A stretch of 64,000 nt of DNA from Spinacia oleracea (GCF_020520425.1 NC_079487.1:7053501-7117500), one strand, 5' to 3'. Positions 33,480 through 53,814 are shown, counted from the stretch's first letter. Made by a program: numbers and translations. The notes: generated from the sequence alone by a model not told the origin.

Positions 33480-34841
33480 TGAAGGAAATAATGCCCTTGG
33501 TCCAAGTATGCATTCTATGTTAAGTCTAATAAATGCGGTTCAGTATTAATTAACAAGTTAATAATTCAGTGAGATCAAGTGAGCTGAATGCCTAGCTAGA
33601 GGCCGCTTCAGTTCAAGTGGAATTAATGATATTAATCCATAGCTTACTCTTGACTGAACCCGTAGGGTCACACAAATAGTACGTAAACGGATCAAGTATT
33701 TAATGGCATTAAATACTCCATCTATGGATATTCGGAATCGACGGATCTTGGTTTCAGTGGGAGCTGAGATCGTCACAGGCAAGAAATGAATACTCCGGAA
33801 ACGATGATATTGCCGGAAACGGAAATATGGATCGTATCGGAAATATAAATATTATCCAAGTCGTAGATGTTGCCGGAAACGGAAACATGGTACGTATCGG
33901 AAAATATTATCGGAAATGGAAATATTGCCGGAATCGGAAATATTGCCGGAAACGGAAATATTGTCAGAAACGGAAATATTATCGGAATCGGAAAATAATT
34001 CCGGAAACGGAAATATTAAATATTTGTTCGAAACGGAAATTAATTCCGGAATCGGAAATATTAAATGTTGTTCGTATCGGAAATGAATTCCGGAATCGGG
34101 AATTTAATCGGAAGCGTATCGTACGAATTAGCATCGGACGAGGCCCGCTAGACGAAGGCCCAGCACGAAGCCAGGCCATCGCCCAGCGAGCCGCACGCAA
34201 CGCACGCCTCGACCAGGCCCAGCGCAAGGCCAGGCCCAGCCAAGGGCGCGCGCGCACGCAGCACCGCACATGGGCTGTGCGCTTGTCGTGGGCCGCAAGG
34301 CCTGCGCGGGTGCACGGCTTGTGCGATGCGTATGCCGGAAATCCTAATTCTATTGGGATTCGTGCGAAGATTAAAATCCTAATCTTATTAGAATTGCTTT
34401 GTTATTTAGAGTCCTAATAAAGTTCTAATTAACAAATCCACATCCTAGTAGGATTACAATTCCTTTTCCATACCTCTATAAATAAGGGCCTAGGGGTCAT
34501 TATTTATATATAAGTTTTCAAGTATTCAAAACTAGGATTTTTAAGCAGAAAAATCAGCCATAACTCTTGCCCATTTAGCCGAAAATAATAGTACCTTAAG
34601 GGCGATTCTAGTTGGTCAATCTTAAGGCGGATCCGGACGTGCTGTGGACTATCTACGGAGGGACGACACTTGGAGTCCTAAAGACTTGTTCTTGTTTTGT
34701 TCGGGCGCAGCTAGGGAAGGCACGCAACAAAGAGTATGCATCTAAATTATGCTATATGATTATGTGTAAATAATATGTATTCCTGGCTTAATGGTTTTTT
34801 CCGCATGATTTATGAATTCTCATATGTATCATGACCTAACA
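33480..34841 (+). repeat. 3' LTR of element B
   Basis: 1,362 bp, matching the 5' LTR except at four positions. The last bases before the target duplication read CATGACCTAACA. Confidence 0.97.
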
Positions 34842-35340
34842 GAAAGAACAAAACACATTGAAGTGGATTTTCATTTCATCAGGGATAAAGTTCTAAAGGG
34901 CCTTCTACAACTCAGTTACTTGCCCACTCAAAACCAATTGGCTGACATATTCACAAAAATCCTACCTAGTGCTCAACACAGGAACCTATCTACCAAACTT
35001 GGCATGGTCAATGTTGATCCCATGCCTAGTTTGGGGGGGGGGGGGGTGTTGGTATTCAGCCTTGCAACTATCAGCATGCCTCACACGAGGAACAAGACTG
35101 TTGCCAAACAAGATCATAACTACATCAACAATGCAAGCATGCAGTGTGCCTATTGTAATAATTAGTTAACTTAGGCTAACCGTGATGAGGTGTACAATCG
35201 AGTGATTCTGATTGGACAGAACACCTCATTGGTGTCAGCATTCAACATTGTATATATAGTGTTCCTATTGTAATCAACTTAATTATTCATTCAATAATAC
35301 AAAAAATTTCTCTAAACTTTTCACTCTTAATTTTCTTTCA
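34842..35340 (+). mobile_element. Copia element D, right portion with 3' LTR
   Basis: The RNase H end of element D resumes after the GAAAG duplication (HIEVDFHFIRDKV, then QLADIFTKILP). A run of 13 G (35034-35046) is the expanded polypurine tract, and a short LTR runs from TGTTGGTATTCAG at 35047 to about 35340 (CTTTCA). The ~294-bp LTR contains TATATATAG near 35251. The LTR right border is placed by the CA ending only, as no partner LTR is in view. Confidence 0.75.
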
Positions 35341-35955
35341 GCAGAATTTCATCCAATAATAGAGAAATCTGATAGATAGCTTGATTTTCAGGCAATAGTT
35401 ATAGTTTTGACTATGACAAACCACTAATTAAGTACGTAGTTCGGTGTTTTTCAGGGTAGCCATTTTGATTTAACAAAATAGATGCATTATATTTTGACGG
35501 ACACTTTTTTCTAATTCACAACTTAACCACTAAATGTCTGAAACTAAAACTAAGTTTTACAAACTTAATACTAATATGAAATAATCATTATGAGATTTGT
35601 TACTAATCCAATAACATGAACAATAACATGAACATGTTCATGTACACCAACTATATTATATATTGAGAAAGTTCTTAAAACGTGGGAAAATAACCGTCTT
35701 AACCAATTTCTATCTTTATTTAGATATAAGTTTTCATCATACAAGGAGATATTCTTTATGTTTTTATTATCGAACTTAATGTAATAATTAAAGAGAGTCA
35801 TAAATTAACTGGCATATATGCAAGAGAGTTTGTTATGTAATTTTCCAAAACTCAACATGCATAAAGCAAAATAATTGATAGTAATACATAATAGTAGACT
35901 AGTGGTAGTACTGTAGACACAGTACTCTGTAACAAATTAATTAATGCATGATCCA
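35341..35955. other. AT-rich spacer, nothing recognised
   Basis: No splice-bounded coding segment, terminal repeats or RNA gene could be supported. Short AT-rich direct repeats (CATGAACAATAACATGAACA near 35616) are the only structure seen. Confidence 0.5.
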
Positions 35956-35959
35956 TCTT

Positions 35960-37620
35960 ACAAGAAAGCGCTTGATTACCGACTAAATTTACCGACTGCT
36001 AGAAAAGTAGTTGGTAAAACAAAATTTACCGACCACTAAGTGGTCGTTAATTTACCGACCACTTTGGTAGTGGTCGTTATTTTTTACATTTACCGACCGC
36101 CTGTATAACAGTCGATAAATTAGCGACTTCTCCCCCATGTGTTCCGACTAAATAGCAGTCGGTAAAAACCTGACTTTTTCCAAAATAAATTCAACATTTT
36201 ACCAACCCGCCCTAGCAGTCGGTGAAAAGTAATTTACCGACCGCAGACTAGATAGTCGTTAATAAATCATTTACCGACTGTTGGAACAGTTGCTAAAAAA
36301 CAAATTTACCGACCGCACTTAAGATAGTCGGTAAAATGTTATTTACCGACCACCCTAACAGTCGCTAAAAAATTATTTACCGACCGTTTTAAGGACGGTC
36401 GCTAAAAATTATTTACGAAAATAAAAATAAACAGGCCACTTTGGGCTTTCTCATCCTAAAACCTAGCCCATATAAAAGGAAACCTTACCCTTCTCCCTCT
36501 CCTCTCAGCCGTTCCTCTTCCTTCTCTCCTCTCATATTGAATATCTCATATTCTCTACTCTTCATCTTCTAGATTTGAGGTCTATAATTTCAAGGAACAA
36601 GAGAGATTTGATGTTTTTTTTTGGTAATATGGTTTTTTCTTAATTTGTTCTCACTTGCCTTTGATTCCTTCTCTTGCCTTCGATCTCGTTCTTCTCCACT
36701 CGTCTCTTTCCTTTTTTCGGATTCAAGGTGAAAAAAATTCGAACAAATAAAAGGTTTTCCGGATTTAAATTTAATTTTTGTTGCATTTGAATATTTGATT
36801 GTTTTTCTTTTGTTTTAGATATGTTTGGTTCATTTCGCTCATCACCGCACTTGCATTTCCATCGCCGACAAATAATCACCGGAAAAGGTTGGTTTTTAGG
36901 TTTTAGTCAAAGAATGGAGGATCAAGATTGATGTTTTATGGTGAAAAAGATTTGGGTTTCTGATAAAGAATCAAAGATTGATGTTTTTTAGTGAAAATTC
37001 CAAGTCTAGAGGTTTTTGTACATGATTTTTATGTTTTAGTTGCAGATCTGGATTTTTTAAGATTATTCTTAATATTAGTCTTAATTTTTGGGTGGTTAAT
37101 TTTTTGCATCCTTGTAATTAATTTAATTTTATTGAGATATATAACTCTATTTTTTTGGATTGGATTTATTTAAGCACCCTCTTTATAAAATTGTTATTTT
37201 ATTTCTATATGTGTATGTTGGTAATTAATTCATACCCTTTTTCTTTGTTCTAGTAAGTTAGTTTTAAAATATTGAAGATGAAATTGGTTAGTGTTAATCA
37301 GAATATTCAGCAAATTTAAAGCAGATATGTCTTCACTCATACTCTGCTTTAGTGGAGAATTAGGGACTAATCAACAGATTATGTATATATGGCATTGGGT
37401 TGTGCCTTCATGCCAGTGGGTTTGGAAAGGCATATCACGCAAACTCAAATTATTTTGTTTGGAAGAAATCAAAACCATTGGCTGGTTTTCTTTCCAGTTA
37501 GATGGTTTTGATTTTTTTTTTTATTTTTTTAATTAAAATTACCGACTGCCAAAGCGGTCGGCAATTTACTAATTTACCGACCACCTAAGAGGTCAGTAAT
37601 TTACCGACTGCTTAGTTTGG
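35960..37620. mobile_element. Decayed DNA element rich in palindromic GTCGGTAAA / TTTACCGAC motifs
   Basis: From 35977 to about 36415, units such as TTTACCGACCGC and AGTCGGTAAA alternate every 20-40 bases as imperfect palindromes. A smaller set lies at 37540-37612. The layout (dense short subterminal repeats at two ends, a different interior) is like CACTA-1 and CACTA-2 here, and TACAAGAAAGCG at about 35960 resembles a worn CACTACAAGAAAA start. I could not find the matching terminus or a duplication. The interior has a promoter-like stretch at 36471-36540. Confidence 0.45.
36471..36540 (+). promoter_or_regulatory. Promoter-like TATA box and pyrimidine patch inside the decayed element
   Basis: TATAAAAGGA at 36471 is followed by about 45 bases of almost pure C/T (CCTTCTCCCTCTCCTCTC and similar), a typical plant core promoter layout. 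No coding exon follows convincingly within 1 kb, so it may be the element's own relic promoter. Confidence 0.4.
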
Positions 37621-37696
37621 TTTTTTAATGCGAAAAATATCAAATTATACGATCAAGGAACTAATTAATGGATTGGATTTGTTTTGTAATAACAGG

Positions 37697-38046
37697 AAAG
37701 TATAATTGCATTATGCCATGTTTACAAGAAAGTGGAGACAAAAGAAGGGAATGTGGTGAGATATTCGAACACAATCTTGAAGAACAAAAGAAAAGGAGAT
37801 TGTCTGTTGTTGGAGGGAAGCAAGAAGATTTGCATTAACAACATGGAACAATTAGGCCAAATAATGAAGTAGTTTTTGAAACAATGAAGATTATGAATAA
37901 GGAGATTATGGAAGATAGTAATTATGCTGATAAGGAGATTATGGAAGCTAATTATGCTGATAAGGAGATTATGGAAGCTAATTATGCTGATAAGGAGATT
38001 ATGGAAGCTAAAATGAATCACGTGCAAGTCACGTGCCAGTCAACGC
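37697..38046 (+). pseudogene. Decayed exon with 30-bp repeats, family unrecognised
   Basis: After an AACAG acceptor the plus strand encodes KYNCIMPCLQESGDKRRECG, then EIFEHNLEEQKKRRLSVVGG and KQEDLH. A TAA then interrupts the frame, which continues in the same phase with EVVFETMKIMNKEIMED and repeats of NYADKEIMEA. Composition is that of a charged helical protein. The stop and missing upstream exons mark it as broken. It lies just past the GTCGGTAAA element and may be the 3' end of that element's gene. Confidence 0.4.
37891..38010 (+). repeat. Four tandem 30-bp units (last three identical)
   Basis: ATTATGCTGATAAGGAGATT plus ATGGAAGCTA is repeated exactly at 37921, 37951 and 37981, with a diverged first unit at 37891. 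The 30-bp period keeps frame with the decayed exon and adds ten residues per unit. Confidence 0.9.
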
Positions 38047-38560
38047 CGGAAAATTGGCGTTGACCACCGAAAAATGATTTTTGGTCCTTATTCACAACAA
38101 AAAACTTGGATTAGGTCTTTTCTCACAACTTTTTTTTAAAAGGTCCTTTGTCATAATTTTTGGATTATAAAAAGTCATTTCTGACAAATTTTCCTAATAC
38201 ATGCATGATAAAGATATCTGGTTTAAACTCAGCAACTCATAAGAAAATTTATTAAGATTTAGACTTGCATATTTGTATATCCTGCCAAATGCATGACATC
38301 TTGCTGATTGTATTATGTTAGTGTAATGCATTGGAAACAAATCTTGCTATATTTGTTAGTGTAATGCATTGTCTTGTTTGTTCGTCAACACACTCGGAAA
38401 AATCTCATTTCTCAAGTACATATACATAAATTATAAATAAACATGACAACTAGCATTGGTTTCAAAAATAACAATTACATTTACAAGACAATTATATTTA
38501 CAAGAAATATTGACAAGAAAAGAACATAAATGGATTTAGGAATTTGTCTCTTGGTATATT
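38047..38560. other. Downstream flank of the acyl-ACP synthetase gene
   Basis: AT-rich sequence, including a GTTGACCACCGAAAAATG-type segment that resembles sequence near 58330-58380 and may be a shared dispersed repeat. The 3' UTR of the gene probably occupies the right part; no single poly(A) signal stands out. Confidence 0.35.
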
Positions 38561-38562
38561 CA

Positions 38563-48632
<10,070 letters not shown>

Positions 48633-48890
48633 TGAAATTGCAGAAGATGATGTTGAAAAATGAAAATTGATAGGTTTTTGTTCTCAATTATAATACCAAA
48701 CAATTTGAGGAGAGAGAAAGAGTGAAAGAAAGTAAAAGAGTGTGAAGATTTTGTTGCGCCTAAAAAATTGGAAAAGTGAACGGTGGTGGCATAGACAGAG
48801 AGAGAAAGAAGAAGATACGGGAATGTTTGTCATTGCCCGCTGACTTCTGACTATTTCTTGAAATTATCAATGAGATTTCTGTAAGAACAT
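48633..48890 (-). promoter_or_regulatory. 5' UTR and core promoter region of the acyl-ACP synthetase gene
   Basis: Upstream of the ATG the minus strand has an unbroken leader and a pyrimidine patch (CTTTCACTCTTTCTCTCTCC, inverse of about 48708-48727). I see no clear TATA box, and TATA-less promoters with a Y patch are common for plant plastid-protein genes. A hAT-like element begins at 48905, so the promoter is short unless it includes that element. Confidence 0.5.
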
Positions 48891-48904
48891 GATGATTGCT
48901 ACTT

Positions 48905-49797
48905 GCTAGTGGGGTGAAAATTTGGTAGAGAAAAATCGAAAACTAATTGAATTAGCAATTCAAAACTGAACCGTAAAACCGATTTTTTTAAAATTTTCGG
49001 TCCAAATTGAATCGAATTGAATTCGGTTCGGTTTGGACCACTGTTACCTGGTTCGTTAGTATGAGATTGGGTACGGGTTCGCAATTCGCTACCTAATTTG
49101 TTAAATTAGACCAAAATTATACCATTTTGATGGTATAATTCACTTTTGCGGATCGCGGTTCGTGGGCTGATTGGAGGATTAGGTAACACTGATTTGGACT
49201 AAAAGTTTTAAAAAAATCAGTTTTACCGTTCAGTTTGGATTGTAAACTGTGTAACTGAACAAATCGATTAAAACCGAAAAAAATCGAACTACAATTAAGT
49301 CAAAGGGATCAAAACCAAGCCAAACCGAACTATAACTTATGTTGGCGACAGAGAGGAGATTTCGCACTCTTCGACAGTGAATTATCTGGCAGTATAGATT
49401 ACGAGGGCATCTATGAATGTTGAATTGTCCATTTCATTAGATTGAAATTTAGTTTATTTTCATTCTATAATTTAAAGTAAGTTCGTATTAAATTGTACTT
49501 AGTAAGTTCGAATTTAAAGTAAGTCCTAAGTGTTTTGATTTGATGAATTGATGTTATGGATTATACTTTTGATTTTGAAGGTTGATTATTAAAAATTAGG
49601 CCAAAAAAATTATTTCATATTAATTAATTCGGTTTTCGGTTTGGATCCGAATTAACTTTTGAATTTCGGTTCGGTTTAGATTGGATTTACCGCCTAATTG
49701 GTTTGGATGCGGTTTGAAAAATCCAAAACTGAATTATTCGGTTCGGAATCGATTTTGGGCATAATTCAAACCGAAAATCGAACTTTCACCCCTACTG
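48905..49797. mobile_element. hAT-like non-autonomous element between two host genes
   Basis: The left end GCTAGTGGGGTGAAAATT and right end (inverse) CAGTAGGGGTGAAAGTTCG form imperfect inverted repeats. Flanks TGCTACTT (48897-48904) and GACTACTT (49798-49805) match at six of eight bases, fitting the 8-bp duplication of hAT elements after decay. The 893-bp interior is full of CGGTTCGGTTT and AAAACCGAA motifs pointing inward from both ends. TAGGGGTGAAA termini with CGGTT-rich interiors are a known plant hAT MITE style. No transposase frame. Confidence 0.65.
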
Positions 49798-49805
49798 GAC
49801 TACTT

Positions 49806-50155
49806 CCTTCATTTTTCTTTTAAAAAAAAATTGATAAGGATAATCCGAGCTATTATCATCTCATTTTTAAATATTTCTTATGCTCGCTAATTTAAATATA
49901 GAGTATTAAATTATAATTACTTTTAAGTTTAGTACTCCGTAATGTAAATAGTTTTTTTTTTTAAAAAAAAAAAACACGAAATTGTTGTTTTTGTGGATTA
50001 TTACTACTTTAAGATTAGGAAAGTACCGTAAATTATAATAGAATTAGGAAAGTACGTACATATCATACGAAGTAATAGGATTAGGATTTAGGGATAGGAA
50101 AGTACATACATATCATAATAGAATTAGGAATTAGGAGTTAGGAAAATAGGTAAAT
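49806..50155. other. Upstream region of the SKP1-like gene
   Basis: AT-rich intergenic DNA with a repeated AATAGAATTAGGAAAGTAC phrase (near 50036, 50085 and 50117) that could be a local duplication or a regulatory repeat. No gene. Confidence 0.5.
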
Positions 50156-50163
50156 TTCTCTTC

Positions 50164-50170
50164 TATAAAT
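50164..50170 (+). promoter_or_regulatory. TATA box of the SKP1-like gene
   Basis: TCTATAAATACA lies 114 bases before the ATG. Transcription would start near 50195, giving a leader of about 80 bases with no upstream ATG. Confidence 0.7.
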
Positions 50171-50277
50171 ACAAAAAATCCTCATCATATTCTTTAATTT
50201 CATACAATCAATTCCTGTAAATCTCTCAACACTTGTTGAATTAATCTCATCAAAACATAAACTTTGTAGTTAGGAAA

Positions 50278-50281
50278 ATGG

Positions 50282-50329
<48 letters not shown>

Positions 50330-51263
50330 CGTCCAAGAAGATAGTCCTAAAGAGTTCAGAAGGAGAAACCTTTGAGGTTGACGAATTGGTGGCAATGGAA
50401 TCCCAAACAATCAAGAACATGATTGAAGATCTTGGCGATAGCAATGGTGTTGTTCCTCTACCTAATGTCACCTCAACAATACTTACTAAGATTATCGAAT
50501 ATTGCAAGAAACACGTTGTTGAGAATCCAAACTCCGATAATAAAACCAAGGATGAACTTAATCAATGGGATAAGGATTTCGTCAACGTTGACCAAAAGAC
50601 CCTCTATGATCTCATCCTTGTAAGTATATATATAAATTATTATGATGAATTTTGAACTATTTTGGTACAAATTACATGAATTTATTTATGTTTGTTTGAG
50701 TTGCTAAGGGTTTAGGGTTTTCAAGTTATAATATTTTACCAAATTATATACTTCCTCCATTCCGGAAATATCGCACCATTTGTTTTTTACACTATTCACA
50801 CTACGACTTTGGCCTTTTTTTTTATTCGTACCTAAAAAAATATTAGACACGGTGGGTCATAGATTCGTATCGATATATATTTTCTAAATATAATTTTTTT
50901 TTTTAATTTTACTTGCACGCGATTTGAGATATTAAGAGTCAAAGCAATGGTTAAAGAAGTAAAAGTCAACCATTGAACATGATGCGATAATTTCGGAACG
51001 GATGAAGTAATTAAATTGCGTGCATGTTTCTTAAATAAACTTATGTGTGAGATCGATTGAGTTAAACTAAAATCTGTTATGAATTTCAGGCTGCAAACTA
51101 TATGGATATAAAGGGTTTGCTGGATTTGACATGCCAATGTGTAGCTGATATGATCAAGGGGAAGAACCCAGATGAAATTAGGGCTCTTTTAAACATCAAA
51201 TATGATTTTACACCCGAAGAAGAGGAAGAAATTCGAAAAGAAAACCGTTGGGAATTCGAGTGA
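50278..51263 (+). CDS. SKP1-like protein (SCF ubiquitin ligase adaptor) with poly-serine N-terminus
   Basis: Two exons, 50278-50619 and 51090-51263, with a GTAAGT donor and TTTCAG acceptor, give 171 residues. The fold is that of SKP1: an N-terminal BTB/POZ-like part ([20 protein letters not shown]), a linker, the conserved [20 protein letters not shown] segment at the exon join, then a C-terminal F-box-binding part ending WEFE. The intron sits where ASK1-type genes carry theirs. SKP1 links cullin-1 to F-box proteins in SCF ubiquitin ligases in nucleus and cytosol. Residues 3-17 are serines encoded by (TCA)14 TCC, absent from typical SKP1 proteins, which start close to KKI. The frame is intact. 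Which of the expanded plant family it is cannot be told. Confidence 0.92.
50284..50325 (+). repeat. (TCA)14 coding microsatellite
   Basis: Fourteen TCA codons followed by TCC encode the 15-serine run of the SKP1-like protein. The trinucleotide period keeps the frame when length changes, so alleles with other serine counts are likely. Confidence 0.97.
50751..51007. mobile_element. Stowaway-like MITE in the SKP1-like intron
   Basis: 257 bp between TA dinucleotides (50749-50750 and 51008-51009). Termini are CTTCCTCCATTCCGGAAATA and the inverse of TTTCGGAACGGATGAAG. It makes up more than half of the 470-base intron and ends 80 bases before the acceptor. Confidence 0.82.
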
Positions 51264-51382
51264 TTTTCAATGGATTTAAGCTTTTAATTCCTTAATTACT
51301 TCTTTTTTTTGTTTTTGAGGGAACTGTTGATAATTCCTTATTCACTTTAATTACTCGCTATGTCGTGAAAACTACTCGTATA

Positions 51383-51571
51383 CTTCCTCTATTCATACAT
51401 AAAACATAGTCATGTGGTATCTTGTTAGATTCGTCTCTATATATACATATTTTCAAAATATCAATTTTTTATAATTTTTGCTTGAAGGGAATTTAAGACA
51501 TTGACGATATGAATTGTGCATTGGTATGCGTGAAAGTAACAAACGTTACGAGTATTTATGAACGGAAAAAG
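51383..51571. mobile_element. Stowaway-like MITE downstream of the SKP1-like gene
   Basis: 189 bp between TA dinucleotides (51381-51382 and 51572-51573), with ends CTTCCTCTATTCATACATAA and the inverse of TATTTATGAACGGAAAAAG. It starts 120 bases after the stop codon and may supply or lie just past the 3' end of the transcript. Confidence 0.75.
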
Positions 51572-51919
51572 TACAATTTAATTCATTAGTAATAAATTGT
51601 ACTATAAATTTATCTACGTTATTTTGATATAAATAATGAGTATTGACCAGGTACATAGCTCGGATTCTCGGAATAGTATTTCTTGCATTGTGTTTGATGG
51701 TAAAAAAAAAAAATTCACAAAAGGAATATAGTGTAAATAAGGTAGAAAATTGTTATTCAATTCAAACTCAAGTGTTACATTTCCCATCTTGACCTTAGAT
51801 CAATGATAGTAATTAAATTCCTAAACATGAAAACTACATATGCCTAAAGTAGTAAGAAATTCAATTATCCAATTGAATAAACAAAGAATTATGTCCTAAT
51901 CTTCATGTGCCGTTGATCT

Positions 51920-53693
51920 TCAAAGAGAAACACTTGGGAAATGACAACTACCATGACCTGCACAAACAAATATTAATCATCATATGAAAATAAGCTTCGT
52001 AAAATTAAAGAGAAACACATATTTACATCTTTTAATTTACTTCTGATCTAAAATATAAGTTGTTTAAGATGATATTTCGCGTAAATAGAAGTTGGTATAA
52101 TAGAAAAAACATTTAGATAACGAATTATATTTTGAATCGGAAATGAATTAGGTACGAATAAAAGATACGAAATTATATATTTATACGACGAAAAACTCAC
52201 TTGGGTTACGAGTGGTGAGAGATGCGAGCCCTCCAAAATAACATGGTTCGCCACAATTTCTGAATTGAGCCCAATAAGCACTAAAGGCAAAGCTTGCATG
52301 CCAAACAACAGAAACGGGCTCATAACAGTGCTTTCCAGGCCCAAGAGCTGACTCACAGGTTCCATTCAAACGGCTACAAGTATTCCTCAAAGCAAGCCCA
52401 AGTTCACTTGCGTTACCCGTCTGGCCCATCTTATCCACCACACACCATAATCTACCTTTGTAACCCAGGTTGTTTGTGGGCTCTTGCAAAGGCCCAAAAA
52501 CAGTTTGGTTACCCGTCAAATCAATCGGGTAAACGGGTGTACCATCGGGCTTCAAAAGTCCCCAATACCGCTCCGTTCTCGGCCCGTACTTGAGATTCTC
52601 ATTATACAAAGAGAACAAAAATGTGGGTATTATAGTACCGGGTCGAGCTGGGGTGCCAAAGGGTGGGTCCGCTACAATTTTTTTTATAAGGTTCCTATTA
52701 TATATAGCTGCATTATAATCATTTGCACCAGGTTGGTCAAGGTCACCTTGGTTAGGCCACCCGGTCTCGGCTATAAATATCGGTATATTCGAAAACCCTA
52801 GTTTCGACATAGAAAAGTAAACCGAGTCTAACATTTGGTCTAGGAGATTTGTATAGGTCAAGTTACTACCGGGATCAACATAGGTAATATTTCCTCTAAA
52901 CAAGGTAAAATTTAAATCGATAGTGTTTATATTAGACGACCATGGAAAATAAGGATAAACGTCGAGAAAAAAGTAGGAACCAGTCTTATTAAGGAATTGT
53001 AAGAGGGGTACTATAGTTGTTAAGGTATCGACACGAAATGTACCATTAGATGGTGGGAAAGTTGACCCTAAAATGTCCATAGCTAAAGGTGTACCAACCT
53101 TAATATCATGTATATCATGTGTATGTAAAGTGTTTTTAATGTGTTGCATGGCTAAGACTAGGTTATCCCATTGTTCAGCATTGTGGTTGCTATAAACTTC
53201 ATTACCAACCATGATGGACCGGATCATTGTTGAAGGGTAGTACGCGAACACGTTGTCTTGAACCCATTGGCTAGCCAAGGTCTCATTGGTTGCGAGTTCA
53301 ACAATGTCTTCATTACGAACCATGATAGATACACGGAGATCAGTTCCGGCTAACAGTTTTAAGGCCTCAGGGTCCGCGTCATAGAGCTTGACCATGGTTG
53401 CTTTCATGGATTTTATGAGCTCTATGGAGTGATATGGTGAAGGTAAGTTGTTACCTAACTTCCCATAGTTTATACCAATGCGGTCTATTGCTTGTGCACC
53501 TACCAAAAAATAAAAATAAAACAAATTAACACTTTGAACTTTAGAGGTAACTACAACATCGACTAAAAGGATGATTCAGGTAGTCTGCCAGATTTTTCTT
53601 CCTTTGAAATAAAATAAAAATAGAGGCATGAATGAACTCACTTGAAACGGAAATGATGGTTAAGAAGATCAAAAGAGCAGCCAGATTAGTCAT
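51920..53693 (-). CDS. Glucan endo-1,3-beta-glucosidase, GH17 with C-terminal X8 domain
   Basis: Three exons on the minus strand: 53642-53693, 52201-53499 and 51920-51957, giving 462 residues. Residues 1-20 (MTNLAALLIFLTIISVS...) form a signal peptide. The mature protein starts near AQAIDRIGINYGKLG, the usual GH17 start. Catalytic acid E118 lies in VGNEV and nucleophile E262 in AETGWP; ERYWGLLKPDGTPVYP ends the barrel. The X8 (CBM43) domain runs from LWCVV at about 368 to CYFGG and the final HGSCHFPSVSL. The last exon restores the GSCxFP end of X8; reading through the donor would instead end in SEFFVV. The family hydrolyses beta-1,3-glucan (callose) in the wall, and X8 binds it. No hydrophobic tail follows X8, so a GPI anchor is unlikely and the protein is probably secreted. 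Several N-glycosylation sites (NGT, NKT, NLT) are present. Confidence 0.93.
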
Positions 53694-53814
53694 GCTTGCA
53701 ACTTGAATCCCCGAAAAGCGCGTTGATTGATAATAGGGATGATGATTAAGTAGCTAAAAGGACTCAATCAATACATCTTAATTAAGACTCATATTATCTG
53801 AAATGCATGTTAGG

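Larger units (their letters stand above)
24479..34841 (+). mobile_element. Copia LTR retrotransposon B, very young, looks whole
   Basis: Both LTRs are 1,362 bp (24479-25840 and 33480-34841), start TG, end CA, and differ at only four positions by eye. The insertion is flanked by a perfect 5-bp duplication GAAAG (24474-24478 and 34842-34846). Parts in order: 5' LTR, primer-binding site, a long leader, one continuous gag-pol frame (28629-32615), a 3' untranslated part, polypurine tract and 3' LTR. At the often-used plant LTR rate of 1.3e-8 per site per year the divergence means roughly 0.1 million years. Domain order protease, integrase, reverse transcriptase, RNase H defines Copia. I do not assign a lineage without a tree. 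It sits in the RNase H region of element D. Confidence 0.97.

Noticed and set aside
38047-38170. Shared words with 58080-58420 suggesting a common dispersed repeat
   Set aside because: Only short phrases (GTTGACCAC, CCGG, poly-T stretches) agree by eye. Without an alignment it is not supported as a repeat family.
50250-50549. Antisense frame with an aspartate run
   Set aside because: It is the complement of the SKP1-like exon; the aspartate run is the (TCA)14 repeat read backwards.
52294-52801. Plus-strand open frames of about 100 codons
   Set aside because: They are antisense shadows of the GH17 coding exon, with no homology or splice logic.
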